A stretch of 64,000 nucleotides of DNA. Source: Streptomyces griseorubiginosus. GTDB taxonomy: Bacteria; Actinomycetota; Actinomycetes; Streptomycetales; Streptomycetaceae. The stretch lies in assembly GCF_017614965.1 (NCBI RefSeq), contig NZ_WVUG01000011.1, positions 1 to 64,000 of the forward strand, in the 5' to 3' direction. Made by a program: the position numbers and the translations under genes. This document shows, piece after piece, positions 54,372 through 63,802 of this stretch (the first letter of the stretch is position 1; the number at the start of each line of letters is the position of its first letter). Below the pieces are notes generated by a model that saw only the letters and a program-made list of their open reading frames with translations, had not been told where the DNA came from and ran no database searches.

Positions 54372-54946
54372 GAGGGGGTCCTTCCGAGGGCTCGGACTCA
54401 CTACGCGCTCCCCGGCCCCTTGCCACCGCACCACGACAGGCTCTTCCAGATCTGGCAAAAAGCCAGGTCAGAGATGATCCGGTCGACAATGCTGAGGCGA
54501 GGGCAGACCCCTGGTGACGGGCAGGGGACAGCTAACAGGCAGCGCAAAGGGTCAGTGTAGCCACTTGGCGCACTGATGTCCAGCCCCGATTTTCTGAGAC
54601 CCTCGTTGTCCTCAACGCCCTCGGCATGCCTGCCCTCAACGCACGTTGATACTGCCCTCTTCGTCGCCGATCCATGCCTCGGATTCGGACCGTTCTGGCG
54701 ACGCGTCCTGAGAATTGCGCGCTGCGTGCGGTTCGTCAAGGCCCCCTTGCCCGAACCGGAGTTCCGGGAGACGCGACGAAGATCACCATACCCCTCGCAC
54801 GCGAGCCCGCAAGGTGACCGTGGCCGCGCCCCCAGGAACGCCGAAGAGCGACCACCCGGATGGATGATCGCTCTTCGGTGCTTGAGCGTTACAGCCCTCT
54901 GTCACGACGGCTGTGGCGCACGTGGTCCTGGCGGACCCGAGAGGTC
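54372..54946 (-). other. rplL-rpoB intercistronic region
   Basis: A 575-bp gap. Immediately downstream of rplL is a hairpin (54841-54878). The rest has no conserved open frame, and I see no clear -35/-10 pair. It probably carries partial termination plus an rpoB leader. Confidence 0.5.
54841..54878 (-). terminator. Attenuator hairpin after rplL
   Basis: CCGAAGAGCGA at 54841-54851 pairs perfectly with TCGCTCTTCGG at 54868-54878, 69 bp past the rplL stop. It fits the known need for L12 in excess over RNA polymerase. Confidence 0.8.
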
Positions 54947-55333
54947 TTACTTGACCTCGACGGAGGCACCGGCGCCCTCGAGGGACTCCTTGGCCTTGTC
55001 GGCGGCCTCCTTGTTGACCTTCTCCAGAACCGGCTTCGGCGCACCGTCGACCAGGTCCTTGGCCTCCTTCAGGCCGAGGGAGGTCAGCTCACGCACGACC
55101 TTGATGACCTGGATCTTCTTGTCGCCGGCGCCGGTGAGGATGACGTCGAACTCGTCCTTCTCCTCCACGGCCTCGGCGCCACCGGCGGCACCGCCGGCAG
55201 CGGGGGCGGCGACGACGGCCGCGGCGGCGGCGGTGACGTCGAACTTCTCCTCGAACGCCTTCACGAACTCGGAGAGCTGGATGAGGGTCATGCCCTCGAA
55301 CTCGGCGAGCAGTTCGTCCTGGGTGAGAGCCAC
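54947..55333 (-). CDS. rplL: 50S ribosomal protein L7/L12 (bL12)
   Basis: The 128-residue stalk protein that recruits translation GTPases. It has an N-terminal dimerisation helix ([20 protein letters not shown]), an Ala/Gly hinge at about 32-50 and the C-domain [20 protein letters not shown]. It starts 126 bp after rplJ. Confidence 0.98.
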   Translation of the reverse strand: MALTQDELLAEFEGMTLIQLSEFVKAFEEKFDVTAAAAAVVAAPAAGGAAGGAEAVEEKDEFDVILTGAGDKKIQVIKVVRELTSLGLKEAKDLVDGAPKPVLEKVNKEAADKAKESLEGAGASVEVK

Positions 55334-55459
55334 GATGGCTTTCCTTCCACTAATTTCGGCTGGTGCCGGATGTACATGTAAGGCGGGCGTACGTTCGGCC
55401 CGCTACGACCACTGCCTTGCGGCGGGCTGCCTCAGGCGGCGGTCATGATGCGAGCCGAG

Positions 55460-55990
55460 TTACTCGGCACCGCCCTGCTCGTCCTGCTTGGCGCGCAGCG
55501 CGTCCACGGTGCGGACGAGCTTCGTCGGAAGCGCCTGGAAGAGCTGTGCAGCCTGCGTCTGCTTGCCCTTCAGGGCGCCCGCCAGCTTGGCGAGCAGAAC
55601 CTCGCGGGACTCGAGGTCCGCAAGCTTCTTGATCTCGTCGGCGGACAGCGCCTTGCCGTCAAGGACACCGCCCTTGATGACGAGGTTCGGGTTGTCCTTG
55701 GCGAAGTCACGAAGACCCTTCGCCGACTCCACCGGGTCACCGGTGACGAAGGCGACCGCCGTCGGACCGTTGAACAGGTCGTCGAGCGTCGTGATCCCGG
55801 CCTCGTTGGCCGCAATCTTGGTCAGCGTGTTCTTCACCACGGCGTACTGGGCGTTCTCACCGAGCGAGCGGCGCAGCGTCTTGAGCTGAGCCACGGTGAG
55901 ACCCCGGTACTCGGTCAGCACGGCGGCGCTCGAGCTGCGGAACTGCTCCGTCAGCTCGGCTACCGCGGCAGCCTTGTCGGGCCTTGCCAT
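55460..55990 (-). CDS. rplJ: 50S ribosomal protein L10 (uL10)
   Basis: The 176-residue stalk base protein. It has [40 protein letters not shown] and a C-terminal helix that binds L12 dimers. A leader with an attenuator hairpin precedes it, consistent with autogenous control by L10-L12. Confidence 0.98.
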   Translation of the reverse strand: MARPDKAAAVAELTEQFRSSSAAVLTEYRGLTVAQLKTLRRSLGENAQYAVVKNTLTKIAANEAGITTLDDLFNGPTAVAFVTGDPVESAKGLRDFAKDNPNLVIKGGVLDGKALSADEIKKLADLESREVLLAKLAGALKGKQTQAAQLFQALPTKLVRTVDALRAKQDEQGGAE

Positions 55991-56219
55991 AGAGCGTCGG
56001 CCTCCTTCCGGGTGATGACGACCGCTCGGAAGGGGCTGGGGAAAACGAAACGCCCCGGCGCAGGCGCACGGGGCGTAGCTCGACCGGGCGACCCCATGGT
56101 CAGGGGCGGTCCGGGAGCACTTCCACAGTCACCTGCGCGGGTCGTCCGCGGTTCAGCGGATCCTTCGGCCACCGGGCCCTCTTCCGAGCGCACGGCAACG
56201 ACCAGCGGTCTTTGGCTTC
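55991..56219 (-). promoter_or_regulatory. L10 leader region
   Basis: The 229-nt untranslated leader between the promoter candidate and rplJ. It contains a GC-rich structured segment and a terminator-like hairpin near the 3' end (56050-56076). L10 leaders in many bacteria bind L10(L12)4 to repress translation; the kink-turn motif itself was not resolved by eye. Confidence 0.55.
56050..56076 (-). terminator. Attenuator in rplJ leader
   Basis: On the minus strand ACGCCCCG (complement of 56069-56076) pairs with CGGGGCGT (complement of 56050-56057), followed by the U-rich run TTCGTTTTC. It has the layout of an intrinsic terminator, about 60 nt before the rplJ start. Confidence 0.7.
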
Positions 56220-56225
56220 TGTAGG

Positions 56226-56255
56226 AGAGTACGGGACCGGATCGCCGTGAGGCAA
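56226..56255 (-). promoter_or_regulatory. Candidate rplJ promoter
   Basis: TTGCCT (complement of 56250-56255), 18-bp spacer, TACTCT (complement of 56226-56231), just downstream of the lipoprotein stop. Moderate match. Confidence 0.4.
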
Positions 56256-56270
56256 ATCCGGTCGTACGGC

Positions 56271-57125
56271 TCAGCCCTGGGCGTCCTTCATCATCTCGGC
56301 CAGGTCGGCGACGTCCTTGGCGGGCGGGGCGGTGACGGCGACCGGCTTGTTGTAGTCGACGAAGGTGATGGTCATGTCGAGCGGGCCCTTGTCGGCCTGG
56401 CCCTTCAACCGGAACTGCTTGGTGCGGTCCTGGCCGTCGACCCACATGTCCATGGTCATCGTGTCGACGCCGAGCTTCTCGTACTGCTGAAGGCTCTTCT
56501 CGCGCTGCTCACGGACGTCCTTGCTCTCCTTCTTCAGGGAGGCCTTGAGCTCGTCGAGGGTGACGGTGCCCCGGTAGTGGGTGGTCTCCACACCGTCGAC
56601 GGTCTCGGTGCCGACCTTCTTCACGTCCTTGGCCCCGGTGAGGAAGCCGGACTCGGCCGCCGGGTTCTGCTCGGCCTGGCCTGCGCCCGCCGCGCCCGCG
56701 CCGAGCTGCTTGTCGCCGAGGGCGGACAGGTCGAACTTGAGCCAGGTCTTGCCGTCCATCTCCTTGGCCATCTCGGGGTTGCCGCCGATGTACATGGCCT
56801 TGTCGACGAGCCGGATCTCCGCCGCGCCCTCGGCACCCTGGGAGGGCACGTTCATCTTCATGCTCATCGCCACGGTGGGCTTGAGCCGCATGGAGGCCTC
56901 GGCCGTGATCTGCCCCTGCTCCGGGTACTGGCCCTTCATGCGGTAGTGCAGGGACGTGATGTCCTGCGTGTTCTTCGCGGCCTTGGCCACCGCGGCCGCC
57001 GGCGTCATCTCCGGCGACTGGTCGCCCTTCCCGCCGCAGGCGACCGCTCCCCCGGCGAGCAGCAGGGCGGCGAGCCCGGCCCCCGTCGCCCGACGGCGCA
57101 CAGAACCACGTACAGCAGACGTCAT
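56271..57125 (-). CDS. Lipoprotein, LppX/LolA-like fold (first of pair)
   Basis: A 284-residue lipoprotein with a signal peptide ending in the lipobox-like AVAC (Cys30). The body alternates beta strands ([31 protein letters not shown]) in the half-barrel style of LppX, LprG and LolA proteins, suggesting lipid or hydrophobic cargo. A GGGGGG Shine-Dalgarno supports the start at 57125. It lies between rplA and rplJ beside a paralogue, as in S. coelicolor SCO4650-4651. Confidence 0.8.
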   Translation of the reverse strand: MTSAVRGSVRRRATGAGLAALLLAGGAVACGGKGDQSPEMTPAAAVAKAAKNTQDITSLHYRMKGQYPEQGQITAEASMRLKPTVAMSMKMNVPSQGAEGAAEIRLVDKAMYIGGNPEMAKEMDGKTWLKFDLSALGDKQLGAGAAGAGQAEQNPAAESGFLTGAKDVKKVGTETVDGVETTHYRGTVTLDELKASLKKESKDVREQREKSLQQYEKLGVDTMTMDMWVDGQDRTKQFRLKGQADKGPLDMTITFVDYNKPVAVTAPPAKDVADLAEMMKDAQG

Positions 57126-57140
57126 TGATTCCCCCCAAAA

Positions 57141-57194
57141 GGAACACATGGAACACATGAAACACACCCGAACACATCGAACACTGGAACGCAT
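57141..57194. repeat. Short GAACACAT-type tandem motif
   Basis: Six imperfect units of 8-10 bp (GGAACACAT, GGAACACAT, GAAACACAC, CGAACACAT, CGAACACT, GGAACGCAT) upstream of the first lipoprotein gene. Confidence 0.6.
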
Positions 57195-57257
57195 GGTCGA
57201 TACACAGGTGTGCGGTGAGCCTATCCCCAAGGGAGTGCAAAGTGCTCCCGAATATCA

Positions 57258-58124
57258 TCACGCTTCAGGAGCGAGCCCCTGTTTCCTCAGCAACTGCCTG
57301 AAGTCCTCGGTGTCCCCCGCCGGTGGCCGGGCCGTCGAGACCCGCACGCCGTAGTCGCTGTAGTACGCGGTCTGGGTGTAGGCCCCGCTCGCCGTCCGGC
57401 CCCGCTCGATCTTCTTGACCAGCAGGTCCCGGTCGTTGACCCAGATGTCGACGCTCTCGCTGTCGACGCCGGCCTCGGTGAGCTGCTTCCTGAGCTCCCC
57501 GGCGGCGAGGTCGGCGACCCGCACGGTGCCGGCGTAATGCGTGGTGTGCTCGCCGCGCACCTTCTCCTCGCCGACCTCGTGCACATCGCCGGAGGCCAGC
57601 AGGAGCTTCACCGACTGGTTGGGCGTGGTGGACCGCATCTGGTTCTTCAGGTCGGCGCCGGAGCCGCCGCCGAGGCCGGCGAGTTCGTCGTAGCCGTACC
57701 GGATCCAGTGCCTGCCGCCGGCCTGCCGGGCGAACTTCTCGCCCATGCGCGCGTAGTAGGCGTCCGGCAGATAGCGGGCCTCCATGGAGGTCGTGCCGAG
57801 ACGGCGCATGAGATCGGCGGTGGTGCCGCTGGTGTAGGTGATGGTGACCGTGCCGGTCGAGCCGTCGCTCCAGGCGAGGACGCCGTCCGCCGTCATCGAC
57901 AGCTCGGAGCCCAGGGTCGTGGTGGAGCGGACCCGGGCCGACTCGGCCCGTTCGGTGGAGCGTTCGGCGCCGCGCAGGGCGGTGGTGACGGCGGCGGGGA
58001 CCGTGGCATTCCGGGACGGCTCGTCCCGAACGGAAGGCCCGGAGGAGGTGCACGCGGCCGTCGCGGAGAGCGCCAGCACCGCCGCGGCCGTCAGGGCCGC
58101 GTGGCGCACGGTCGTGCTCTTCAT
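57258..58124 (-). CDS. Lipoprotein, LppX/LolA-like fold (second of pair)
   Basis: A 288-residue lipoprotein with signal and lipobox TAAC (Cys25), followed by a Ser-rich linker and a beta-rich body (ELSMTADGVLAWSDGS, THYAGTVRVADLA, DIWVNDRDLLVKKIERG). The C-terminal half aligns in pattern with the neighbour at 56271, so the pair probably arose by duplication. The function is not known. Start at 58124 chosen at MKSTTVRHAAL. Confidence 0.8.
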   Translation of the reverse strand: MKSTTVRHAALTAAAVLALSATAACTSSGPSVRDEPSRNATVPAAVTTALRGAERSTERAESARVRSTTTLGSELSMTADGVLAWSDGSTGTVTITYTSGTTADLMRRLGTTSMEARYLPDAYYARMGEKFARQAGGRHWIRYGYDELAGLGGGSGADLKNQMRSTTPNQSVKLLLASGDVHEVGEEKVRGEHTTHYAGTVRVADLAAGELRKQLTEAGVDSESVDIWVNDRDLLVKKIERGRTASGAYTQTAYYSDYGVRVSTARPPAGDTEDFRQLLRKQGLAPEA

Positions 58125-58195
58125 ACGTCCCACCCCTGTGCGGTCGCCCTGCTCGCACGCTAACCCAGGGCACGCGCGCGTGTACCGCAAAAGGG

Positions 58196-58231
58196 GACGG
58201 GCCCCGCACCTGGGCAGGTGCGGGGCCCGTC
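58196..58231 (-). terminator. rplK-rplA terminator
   Basis: GACGGGCCCCGCACCTG at 58196-58212 pairs perfectly with 58215-58231, followed on the minus strand by a short U-run (AAAA at 58189-58192 on plus). Confidence 0.9.
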
Positions 58232-58255
58232 GTCCGACTGGGGTGAGCCTCAGGC

Positions 58256-58981
58256 TCAGACCGCGGCCGGGTCCTCCTCGACGAGGAGGTTGCGGGTGCG
58301 GTTCGGGTCGACCGGGATGCCGGGGCCCATGGTGGTGGAGACCGCGGCCTTCTTGATGTAGCGACCCTTGGCGGCGGACGGCTTCAGACGGAGGATCTCC
58401 TCCAGCGCGGCGCCGTAGTTCTCCACCAGCTTGTCGTCGTCGAAGGACGTCTTGCCGATGATGAAGTGCAGGTTCGAGTGCTTGTCGACGCGGAACTCGA
58501 TCTTGCCGCCCTTGATGTCGTTGACGGCCTTCGCCACGTCCGGGGTCACGGTGCCGGTCTTGGGGTTCGGCATGAGACCACGGGGACCGAGCACACGGCC
58601 GAGGCGGCCGACCTTGCCCATGAGGTCCGGGGTGGCGACGACGGCGTCGAAGTCCAGGCGGCCCTTCGAGACCTCGTCGATCAGCTCGTCGGCACCGACG
58701 ATGTCGGCGCCCGCGGCACGCGCGGCCTCGGCACGGTCACCGGTCGCGAAGACCAGGACCCGGGCGGTCTTACCGGTGCCGTGCGGGAGGTTCACGGTGC
58801 CACGGACCATCTGGTCGGCCTTGCGCGGGTCGACACCCAGGCGGAAGGCGACCTCGACGGTGCCGTCGAACTTGGTCGTGGAGGTCTCCTTGGCGAGACG
58901 GACGGCCTCGAGCGGGGCGTAGAGCTTCTCCCGGTCGACCTTGGCGTCCGCAGCGCGGAGAGACTTGCTGCGCTTGCTCAC
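58256..58981 (-). CDS. rplA: 50S ribosomal protein L1 (uL1)
   Basis: The 241-residue L1 of the mobile stalk. It has [20 protein letters not shown] and [13 protein letters not shown], both conserved. GTG start at 58981 gives the family length; the longer open frame runs back toward rplK and is not conserved. It lies 79 bp after rplK. Confidence 0.98.
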   Translation of the reverse strand: MSKRSKSLRAADAKVDREKLYAPLEAVRLAKETSTTKFDGTVEVAFRLGVDPRKADQMVRGTVNLPHGTGKTARVLVFATGDRAEAARAAGADIVGADELIDEVSKGRLDFDAVVATPDLMGKVGRLGRVLGPRGLMPNPKTGTVTPDVAKAVNDIKGGKIEFRVDKHSNLHFIIGKTSFDDDKLVENYGAALEEILRLKPSAAKGRYIKKAAVSTTMGPGIPVDPNRTRNLLVEEDPAAV

Positions 58982-59060
58982 TACTGCTCCTGTGTGTTCT
59001 TGAGGAGTCGTGGTACGGGCCGAGCAGGCCCTTCCACTTCTGCTGCTGGGGGGTTGGGGC

Positions 59061-59495
59061 TCAGCCCTCGACCGTGATGCCCATGGAACGGGCGGTGCCG
59101 GCGATGATCTTCGACGCGGCGTCCAGGTCGTTGGCGTTGAGGTCGGGGAGCTTGGTCTGGGCGATCTCGCGGACCTGCGCCTCGGTGATCTTGGCGACCT
59201 TGGTCTTGTGCGGCTCGCCGGAGCCCTTCTCGACACCCGCGGCCTTGAGGATCATCTTCGCGGCCGGCGGCGTCTTGGTCACGAAGGTGAAGGAACGGTC
59301 CTCGTAGACCGTGATCTCCACCGGGATGACCCAGCCACGCTGCGACTCGGTCGCGGCGTTGTACGCCTTGCAGAACTCCATGATGTTGACACCGTGCTGA
59401 CCGAGCGCGGGGCCGACCGGCGGGGCGGGGTTCGCCGCACCGGCGTTGATCTGGAGCTTGATGAGCCCCGTGACCTTCTTCTTCTTGGGAGGCAT
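59061..59495 (-). CDS. rplK: 50S ribosomal protein L11 (uL11)
   Basis: The 144-residue L11 of the GTPase-associated centre is needed for RelA activation and is a thiostrepton target. It has [20 protein letters not shown] with the conserved N-domain prolines, and ends SMGITVEG. Confidence 0.98.
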
Positions 59496-59597
59496 TACTC
59501 TCCGGGTCCTTTCGGTTCGGGTCCTGCCTGCCTACGGGGAGCACCCGAACGCAGGCATACCGCACAACGATAACGGGTATAGATGCGCGGCCAAAAA

Positions 59598-59633
59598 CCG
59601 AGCAGGTCAGGCGATCGCGCCTGACCTGCTCGG
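59598..59633 (-). terminator. nusG terminator
   Basis: CCGAGCAGGTCAGGC at 59598-59612 pairs perfectly with 59619-59633, followed on the minus strand by TTTTT. It is the most canonical intrinsic terminator in the window. Confidence 0.93.
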
Positions 59634-59652
59634 AAGCTCTGAGCGGCGGAGG

Positions 59653-60492
59653 CTAGTTCTTCTGGATCTGGTCGAAGGACAGCTCGACCGGCGTCTCGCG
59701 ACCGAAGATCTCGACGAGACCCTTGACCTTCTTCGAGTCCGGGTTGATCTCGTTGATGGTCGCCTGCAGCGTGGCGAACGGACCGTCCGTGACGGTGACC
59801 GAGTCGCCCACCTCGAAGTCCAGCACCTGGACCTCGACCTTGCGCTGCGGAGCCGGCTTGCCCTCGGCCTCGGCGGCCTCGCGGGCGGCCTTCTCCTCGG
59901 CCTCCGGGGCGAGCATCTTGACGATCTCGTCCAGGGTCAGCGGGTACGGGTCGTAGGCGTTGCCGACGAAGCCGGTGACACCGGGGGTGTTGCGGACGAC
60001 GCCCCAGGACTCGTTCGTCAGGTCCATGCGAACCAGGACGTAACCCGGCAGCTTGTTCTGCTTGATCGTCTTGCGGTCGCCGTTCTTGATCTGGACGACC
60101 TCTTCCTGCGGCACCTCTGCCTGGAAGATGTAGTCCTCGACGTTCAGCGAGACGGCGCGCTGCTCCAGGTTGGTCTTCACGCGGTTCTCGTAGCCGGCGT
60201 AGGTGTGGATGACGTACCACTCGCCGGGCAGCGTGCGCAGCTCCTCGCGGAGGGCCTCGACGGGGTCGACCGGCTCGGTCTCCTCCTCGACGGCGGCTTC
60301 CTCGACGTCCTCGTCGGCCTCGGAGTCCTCGTCCTCGTCCACGACGTGGACGGCGTCCTCCTCGGCGGCCTCCCCCAGCTCGGCCTCGGCAGCCTCGAAC
60401 TCGTCCTGCTCGTCCGCGCCCTCGACGATGTCGAGCTCGTCGTCGACAGACTCGTCGGGCTCGATGGCGTCGTTCAGGTTCTGCTCAGACAC
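59653..60492 (-). CDS. nusG: Transcription termination/antitermination factor NusG
   Basis: The 279-residue NusG has an actinobacterial acidic N-terminal extension of about 95 residues (Glu/Asp-rich), the NGN domain ([40 protein letters not shown]) and a KOW domain ([16 protein letters not shown]). It lies 80 bp after secE, the usual secE-nusG pair. Confidence 0.98.
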   Translation of the reverse strand: MSEQNLNDAIEPDESVDDELDIVEGADEQDEFEAAEAELGEAAEEDAVHVVDEDEDSEADEDVEEAAVEEETEPVDPVEALREELRTLPGEWYVIHTYAGYENRVKTNLEQRAVSLNVEDYIFQAEVPQEEVVQIKNGDRKTIKQNKLPGYVLVRMDLTNESWGVVRNTPGVTGFVGNAYDPYPLTLDEIVKMLAPEAEEKAAREAAEAEGKPAPQRKVEVQVLDFEVGDSVTVTDGPFATLQATINEINPDSKKVKGLVEIFGRETPVELSFDQIQKN

Positions 60493-60572
60493 GGTGGCTG
60501 CTTCTTCCTGGATACATAGGGGTGGAACACGCGAAAGGGGCGCCGGTAACCACGGCGCCCTTCGCAGTCGGC

Positions 60573-60857
60573 TCAGCCGAAGACGTACTTGGCGGCGTGG
60601 CTGAGTCCATAGTCAATCACGGTCACCAGGGCGATCATGATGGCGACGAAGAAGATCACCACGGTGGTGTACGACGTCAGCTGGTTACGCGTCGGCCAGA
60701 CGACCTTGCGAAGCTCGGCGACGACCTGCCGGTAGAAAAGGGCAAGCCTCTTGAGCGGACCCTTCTTGGCCCGCTTGCCACCCTTGCGGGCCTTCTTCGT
60801 CTCCTGTGCCTCGTCCTGGGCATCAGGCGTGTCGATGGAGCCCACGGCGTCCGCCAT
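60573..60857 (-). CDS. secE: Preprotein translocase subunit SecE
   Basis: The 94-residue single-span SecE: a Lys/Arg-rich cytoplasmic N-terminus, the amphipathic helix [15 protein letters not shown] at 43-57 and one membrane helix at about 63-83. It pairs with SecY at 27209. Confidence 0.97.
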   Translation of the reverse strand: MADAVGSIDTPDAQDEAQETKKARKGGKRAKKGPLKRLALFYRQVVAELRKVVWPTRNQLTSYTTVVIFFVAIMIALVTVIDYGLSHAAKYVFG

Positions 60858-60962
60858 TCGTCCTCACCTGTTCCCGGGTCGTGGCCGTGCCGCGCCCGGT
60901 CTGAGCCGCACGGCGGTGCGTTGCTGTACGTACATGCGCACACCTGGTGAAGGTGTGTGTAG

Positions 60963-61035
60963 CAGGGCCGGAGGGACTTGAACCCCCAACCGCCGGTTTT
61001 GGAGACCGGTGCTCTACCAATTGAGCTACGACCCT
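60963..61035 (-). tRNA. trpT: tRNA-Trp (anticodon CCA)
   Basis: A 73-nt minus-strand cloverleaf: acceptor AGGGTCG with CGGCCCT, D arm with GCTCAATTGGTAGAGC, anticodon stem CCGGT-CTCCAAA-ACCGG containing CCA, T arm GGTTCAAGTCC, discriminator G. The 3' CCA is not encoded. It lies about 105 bp upstream of secE, its usual actinobacterial place. Confidence 0.96.
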
Positions 61036-61120
61036 TTGTGTGTCCCCCAACGTACCGCATCCGACCGGGTGCTCGGTGTGCACCGCTTGCGGCGCGGCAG
61101 CTGATGGCCAACGAGGTGAG

Positions 61121-61150
61121 AGTGTACGTGGTCCGGAGCGCCCCGTCGAA
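61121..61150 (-). promoter_or_regulatory. Candidate promoter for tRNA-Trp/secE/nusG
   Basis: TTCGAC (complement of 61145-61150), 18-bp spacer, TACACT (complement of 61121-61126), 86 bp upstream of the tRNA 5' end. Confidence 0.5.
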
Positions 61151-61317
61151 CAGAAAGCGCCCGTGGGGGCGTTGACGGCGGAAGATCGCCGCAGAACCTG
61201 CGGAAGATCACCCAGGCCACCGCATGATTCCGGACGGGTGTTCAGTGACCGACCCCTCCATGTTCAGTCTGTGAAACCCGCGTGCCCGCCATGTTTCCGG
61301 TCTGGAACGATGGGCCC

Positions 61318-62544
61318 ATGAGCGCTGCAACCCCTCCCACCGAGCGCCGGGTCTCCGCCCGAGTCGGCGCGATCTCCGAGTCCGCCACCCTCGCCGTGGA
61401 CGCCAAGGCCAAGGCCCTCAAGGCCGCCGGGCGTCCGGTGATCGGCTTCGGCGCCGGTGAGCCCGACTTCCCGACCCCGGACTACATCGTCGAGGCGGCC
61501 GTCGAGGCCTGCAAGAACCCGAAGTACCACCGGTACACGCCGGCCGGCGGTCTGCCCGAGCTGAAGGCCGCGATCGCCGCGAAGACGCTGCGCGACTCCG
61601 GCTGGGAGCCCGACGTCTCGCAGATCCTGGTCACCAACGGCGGCAAGCAGGCCATCTACGAGGCCTTCGCCGCGATCCTCGACCCGGGCGACGAGGTCAT
61701 CGTCCCCGCGCCGTACTGGACGACGTACCCCGAGTCCATCCGGCTGGCCGGCGGTGTCCCGGTGGAGGTCGTCGCCGACGAGACGACCGGCTACCGGGTC
61801 TCCGTCGAGCAGCTGGAAGCCGCCCGCACGGAGAAGACCAAGGTCGTCCTCTTCGTCTCCCCCTCCAACCCGACCGGCGCGGTCTACACCGAGGCCGAGA
61901 CCGAGGCGATCGGCCGCTGGGCCGTCGAGCACGGCCTGTGGGTGCTGACCGACGAGATCTACGAGCACCTGGTGTACGGCGACGCGACCGCCGTCTCCCT
62001 GCCCGCCCTGCTGCCCGAGCTGCGCGACAAGTGCGTCGTGGTCAACGGTGTGGCGAAGACGTACGCCATGACCGGCTGGCGCGTGGGCTGGGTCATCGGC
62101 CCGAAGGACGTGGTCAAGGCCGCGACCAACCTGCAGTCGCACGCCACGTCGAACGTGTCGAACGTCGCACAGGTCGCCGCCCTCGCCGCCGTCTCCGGCG
62201 ACCTGGAGGCCGTGGCCACGATGCGCGAGGCCTTCGACCGGCGCCGCAGGACGATCGTGCGGATGCTCAACGAGATCGACGGCGTGCTGTGCCCCGAGCC
62301 GGAGGGCGCCTTCTACGCCTACCCCTCGGTGAAGGCGCTGCTCGGCAAGGAGATCCGCGGCAAGCGGCCGCGGGACACCGTCGAGCTGGCCGCGCTGATC
62401 CTGGAGGAGGCCGAGGTCGCGGTCGTCCCGGGTGAGGCGTTCGGCACGCCCGGGTATCTGCGGCTGTCGTACGCGCTGGGTGACGAGGATCTCGTCGAGG
62501 GCGTCAGCCGGATCCAGAAGCTGCTGGCGGAGGCGCAGGACTGA
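61318..62544 (+). CDS. aspC: Aspartate/aromatic aminotransferase family, class I
   Basis: A 408-residue PLP-dependent fold-type I aminotransferase. It has [26 protein letters not shown], and [13 protein letters not shown] with the PLP lysine Lys247, and ends [12 protein letters not shown]. This is the Streptomyces enzyme beside the secE/tRNA-Trp locus, annotated as aspartate aminotransferase; specificity was not tested here. ATG at 61318 chosen over 61282. Confidence 0.93.
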   Translation: MSAATPPTERRVSARVGAISESATLAVDAKAKALKAAGRPVIGFGAGEPDFPTPDYIVEAAVEACKNPKYHRYTPAGGLPELKAAIAAKTLRDSGWEPDVSQILVTNGGKQAIYEAFAAILDPGDEVIVPAPYWTTYPESIRLAGGVPVEVVADETTGYRVSVEQLEAARTEKTKVVLFVSPSNPTGAVYTEAETEAIGRWAVEHGLWVLTDEIYEHLVYGDATAVSLPALLPELRDKCVVVNGVAKTYAMTGWRVGWVIGPKDVVKAATNLQSHATSNVSNVAQVAALAAVSGDLEAVATMREAFDRRRRTIVRMLNEIDGVLCPEPEGAFYAYPSVKALLGKEIRGKRPRDTVELAALILEEAEVAVVPGEAFGTPGYLRLSYALGDEDLVEGVSRIQKLLAEAQD

Positions 62545-62554
62545 CGTGCACGGC

Positions 62555-62595
62555 GCACAAGCGGGCCCCCGGTCGAGCCGGGGGCCCGCTTGTGC
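62555..62595 (+). terminator. aspC terminator
   Basis: An 18-bp perfect stem, GCACAAGCGGGCCCCCGG at 62555-62572 with 62578-62595, loop TCGAG, 11 bp past the aspC stop. Confidence 0.93.
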
Positions 62596-62761
62596 GTTCA
62601 GGCACGCGCCCGTTCGGGAAACTCGCTGCCTGGTCCAGGATTTCTACGGCAGGATCCTGGGGTGACTCCGCCCCTGGGGGCTTCCCGTTCGGCTGAACGG
62701 CGGACAAGCCCTGCCCGGCACCCATCGGCACAGAGCGGAGCCTAACGCACACGGAGAGTTG

Positions 62762-63802
62762 ATGGAGACGGTTCGAGACGTCCGGCTGCTGCCGAAAGCC
62801 CACCTGCACCTGCACTTCACTGGTTCCATGCGGCCGGGGACCGTCCTGGAACTGGCCGACAAGTACGGCGTGCGACTGCCCGAGACGCTGAGCGAGGCGC
62901 TGACCAGCGGGGAGCCGCCGAAGCTGCGGGCCACGGACGAGCGGGGCTGGTTCCGCTTCCAGCGCCTGTACGACGCGGCGCGGTCGTGTCTCAGAGAACC
63001 CGAGGACATCCAGCGGCTGGTCCGGGAGGCCGCGGAGGAGGACGTCCGGGACGGGGCCGGGTGGCTGGAGATCCAGGTCGATCCGACGTCGTACGCGCCC
63101 CGGCTGGGCGGGCTGATCCCGGCGCTCGAGATCATCCTGGACGCGGTGGAGACGACCTCGCGGGAGACGGGTCTGGGCATGCGCGTGCTCGTCGCCGCCA
63201 ACCGGATGAAGCATCCGCTGGACGCGCGCACGCTGGCCCGGCTGGCGGTGCGGTACGCCGAGCGGGGCGTCGTCGGGTTCGGGCTGTCGAACGACGAACG
63301 GCGGGGCATGGCCCGGGACTTCGACCGTGCCTTCCACATCGCGCGGGAGGGCGGTCTGCTCTCGGCTCCGCACGGGGGCGAGCTGACCGGACCCGCGTCG
63401 GTGCGGGACTGTCTGGACGACCTGCACGCCAACCGGATCGGGCACGGGGTGCGGGCGGCGGAGGATCCGCGGCTGCTCAAGCGGCTCGCGGAGCGGGGCG
63501 TGACGTGTGAGGTGTGTCCGGCCTCGAACGTCGCTCTGGGGGTGTACGAGAAGCCTGAAGACGTGCCCTTGAGGACGTTCTTCGAGGCCGGTGTGCCGAT
63601 GGCGCTGGGCGCCGACGACCCGCTGCTGTTCGGTTCCCGGCTGGCCGCGCAGTACGAGATCGCGCGGCGCCATCACGCCTTCACGGACGAGGAGTTGGCG
63701 GAACTGGCCCGGCAGTCGGTACGGGCTTCGGCGGCGCCCGAGCCCGTGCGGGCGCGGTTGCTGGCGGGGGTGGACGACTGGCTCAGCGGCCCGGGCGCTT
63801 GA
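62762..63802 (+). CDS. add: Adenosine deaminase family protein
   Basis: A 346-residue amidohydrolase that deaminates adenosine to inosine, or a close relative. Zinc ligands and catalytic motifs are in order: HLHLH at 14-18, SNDER, the APHGGEL His/Glu, RIGHG, CPASN and DDPLLFG. The first motif continues FTGS where classical enzymes have DGS, so substrate could differ. ATG at 62762 with GGAG upstream. Convergent with an edge gene whose stop overlaps its last codons. Confidence 0.88.
   Translation: METVRDVRLLPKAHLHLHFTGSMRPGTVLELADKYGVRLPETLSEALTSGEPPKLRATDERGWFRFQRLYDAARSCLREPEDIQRLVREAAEEDVRDGAGWLEIQVDPTSYAPRLGGLIPALEIILDAVETTSRETGLGMRVLVAANRMKHPLDARTLARLAVRYAERGVVGFGLSNDERRGMARDFDRAFHIAREGGLLSAPHGGELTGPASVRDCLDDLHANRIGHGVRAAEDPRLLKRLAERGVTCEVCPASNVALGVYEKPEDVPLRTFFEAGVPMALGADDPLLFGSRLAAQYEIARRHHAFTDEELAELARQSVRASAAPEPVRARLLAGVDDWLSGPGA

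Noticed and set aside
54372-54458. Upstream extension of rpoB
   Set aside because: The TTG at 54371 has a good Shine-Dalgarno and gives the Streptomyces RpoB length; the extension is nonconserved.
50817-54560. Long open frame antisense to rpoB
   Set aside because: Shadow of rpoB; His/Asp/Arg-rich low-complexity composition with no motifs.
58982-59236. Upstream extension of rplA
   Set aside because: It overlaps rplK out of frame; the GTG at 58981 gives the standard L1.
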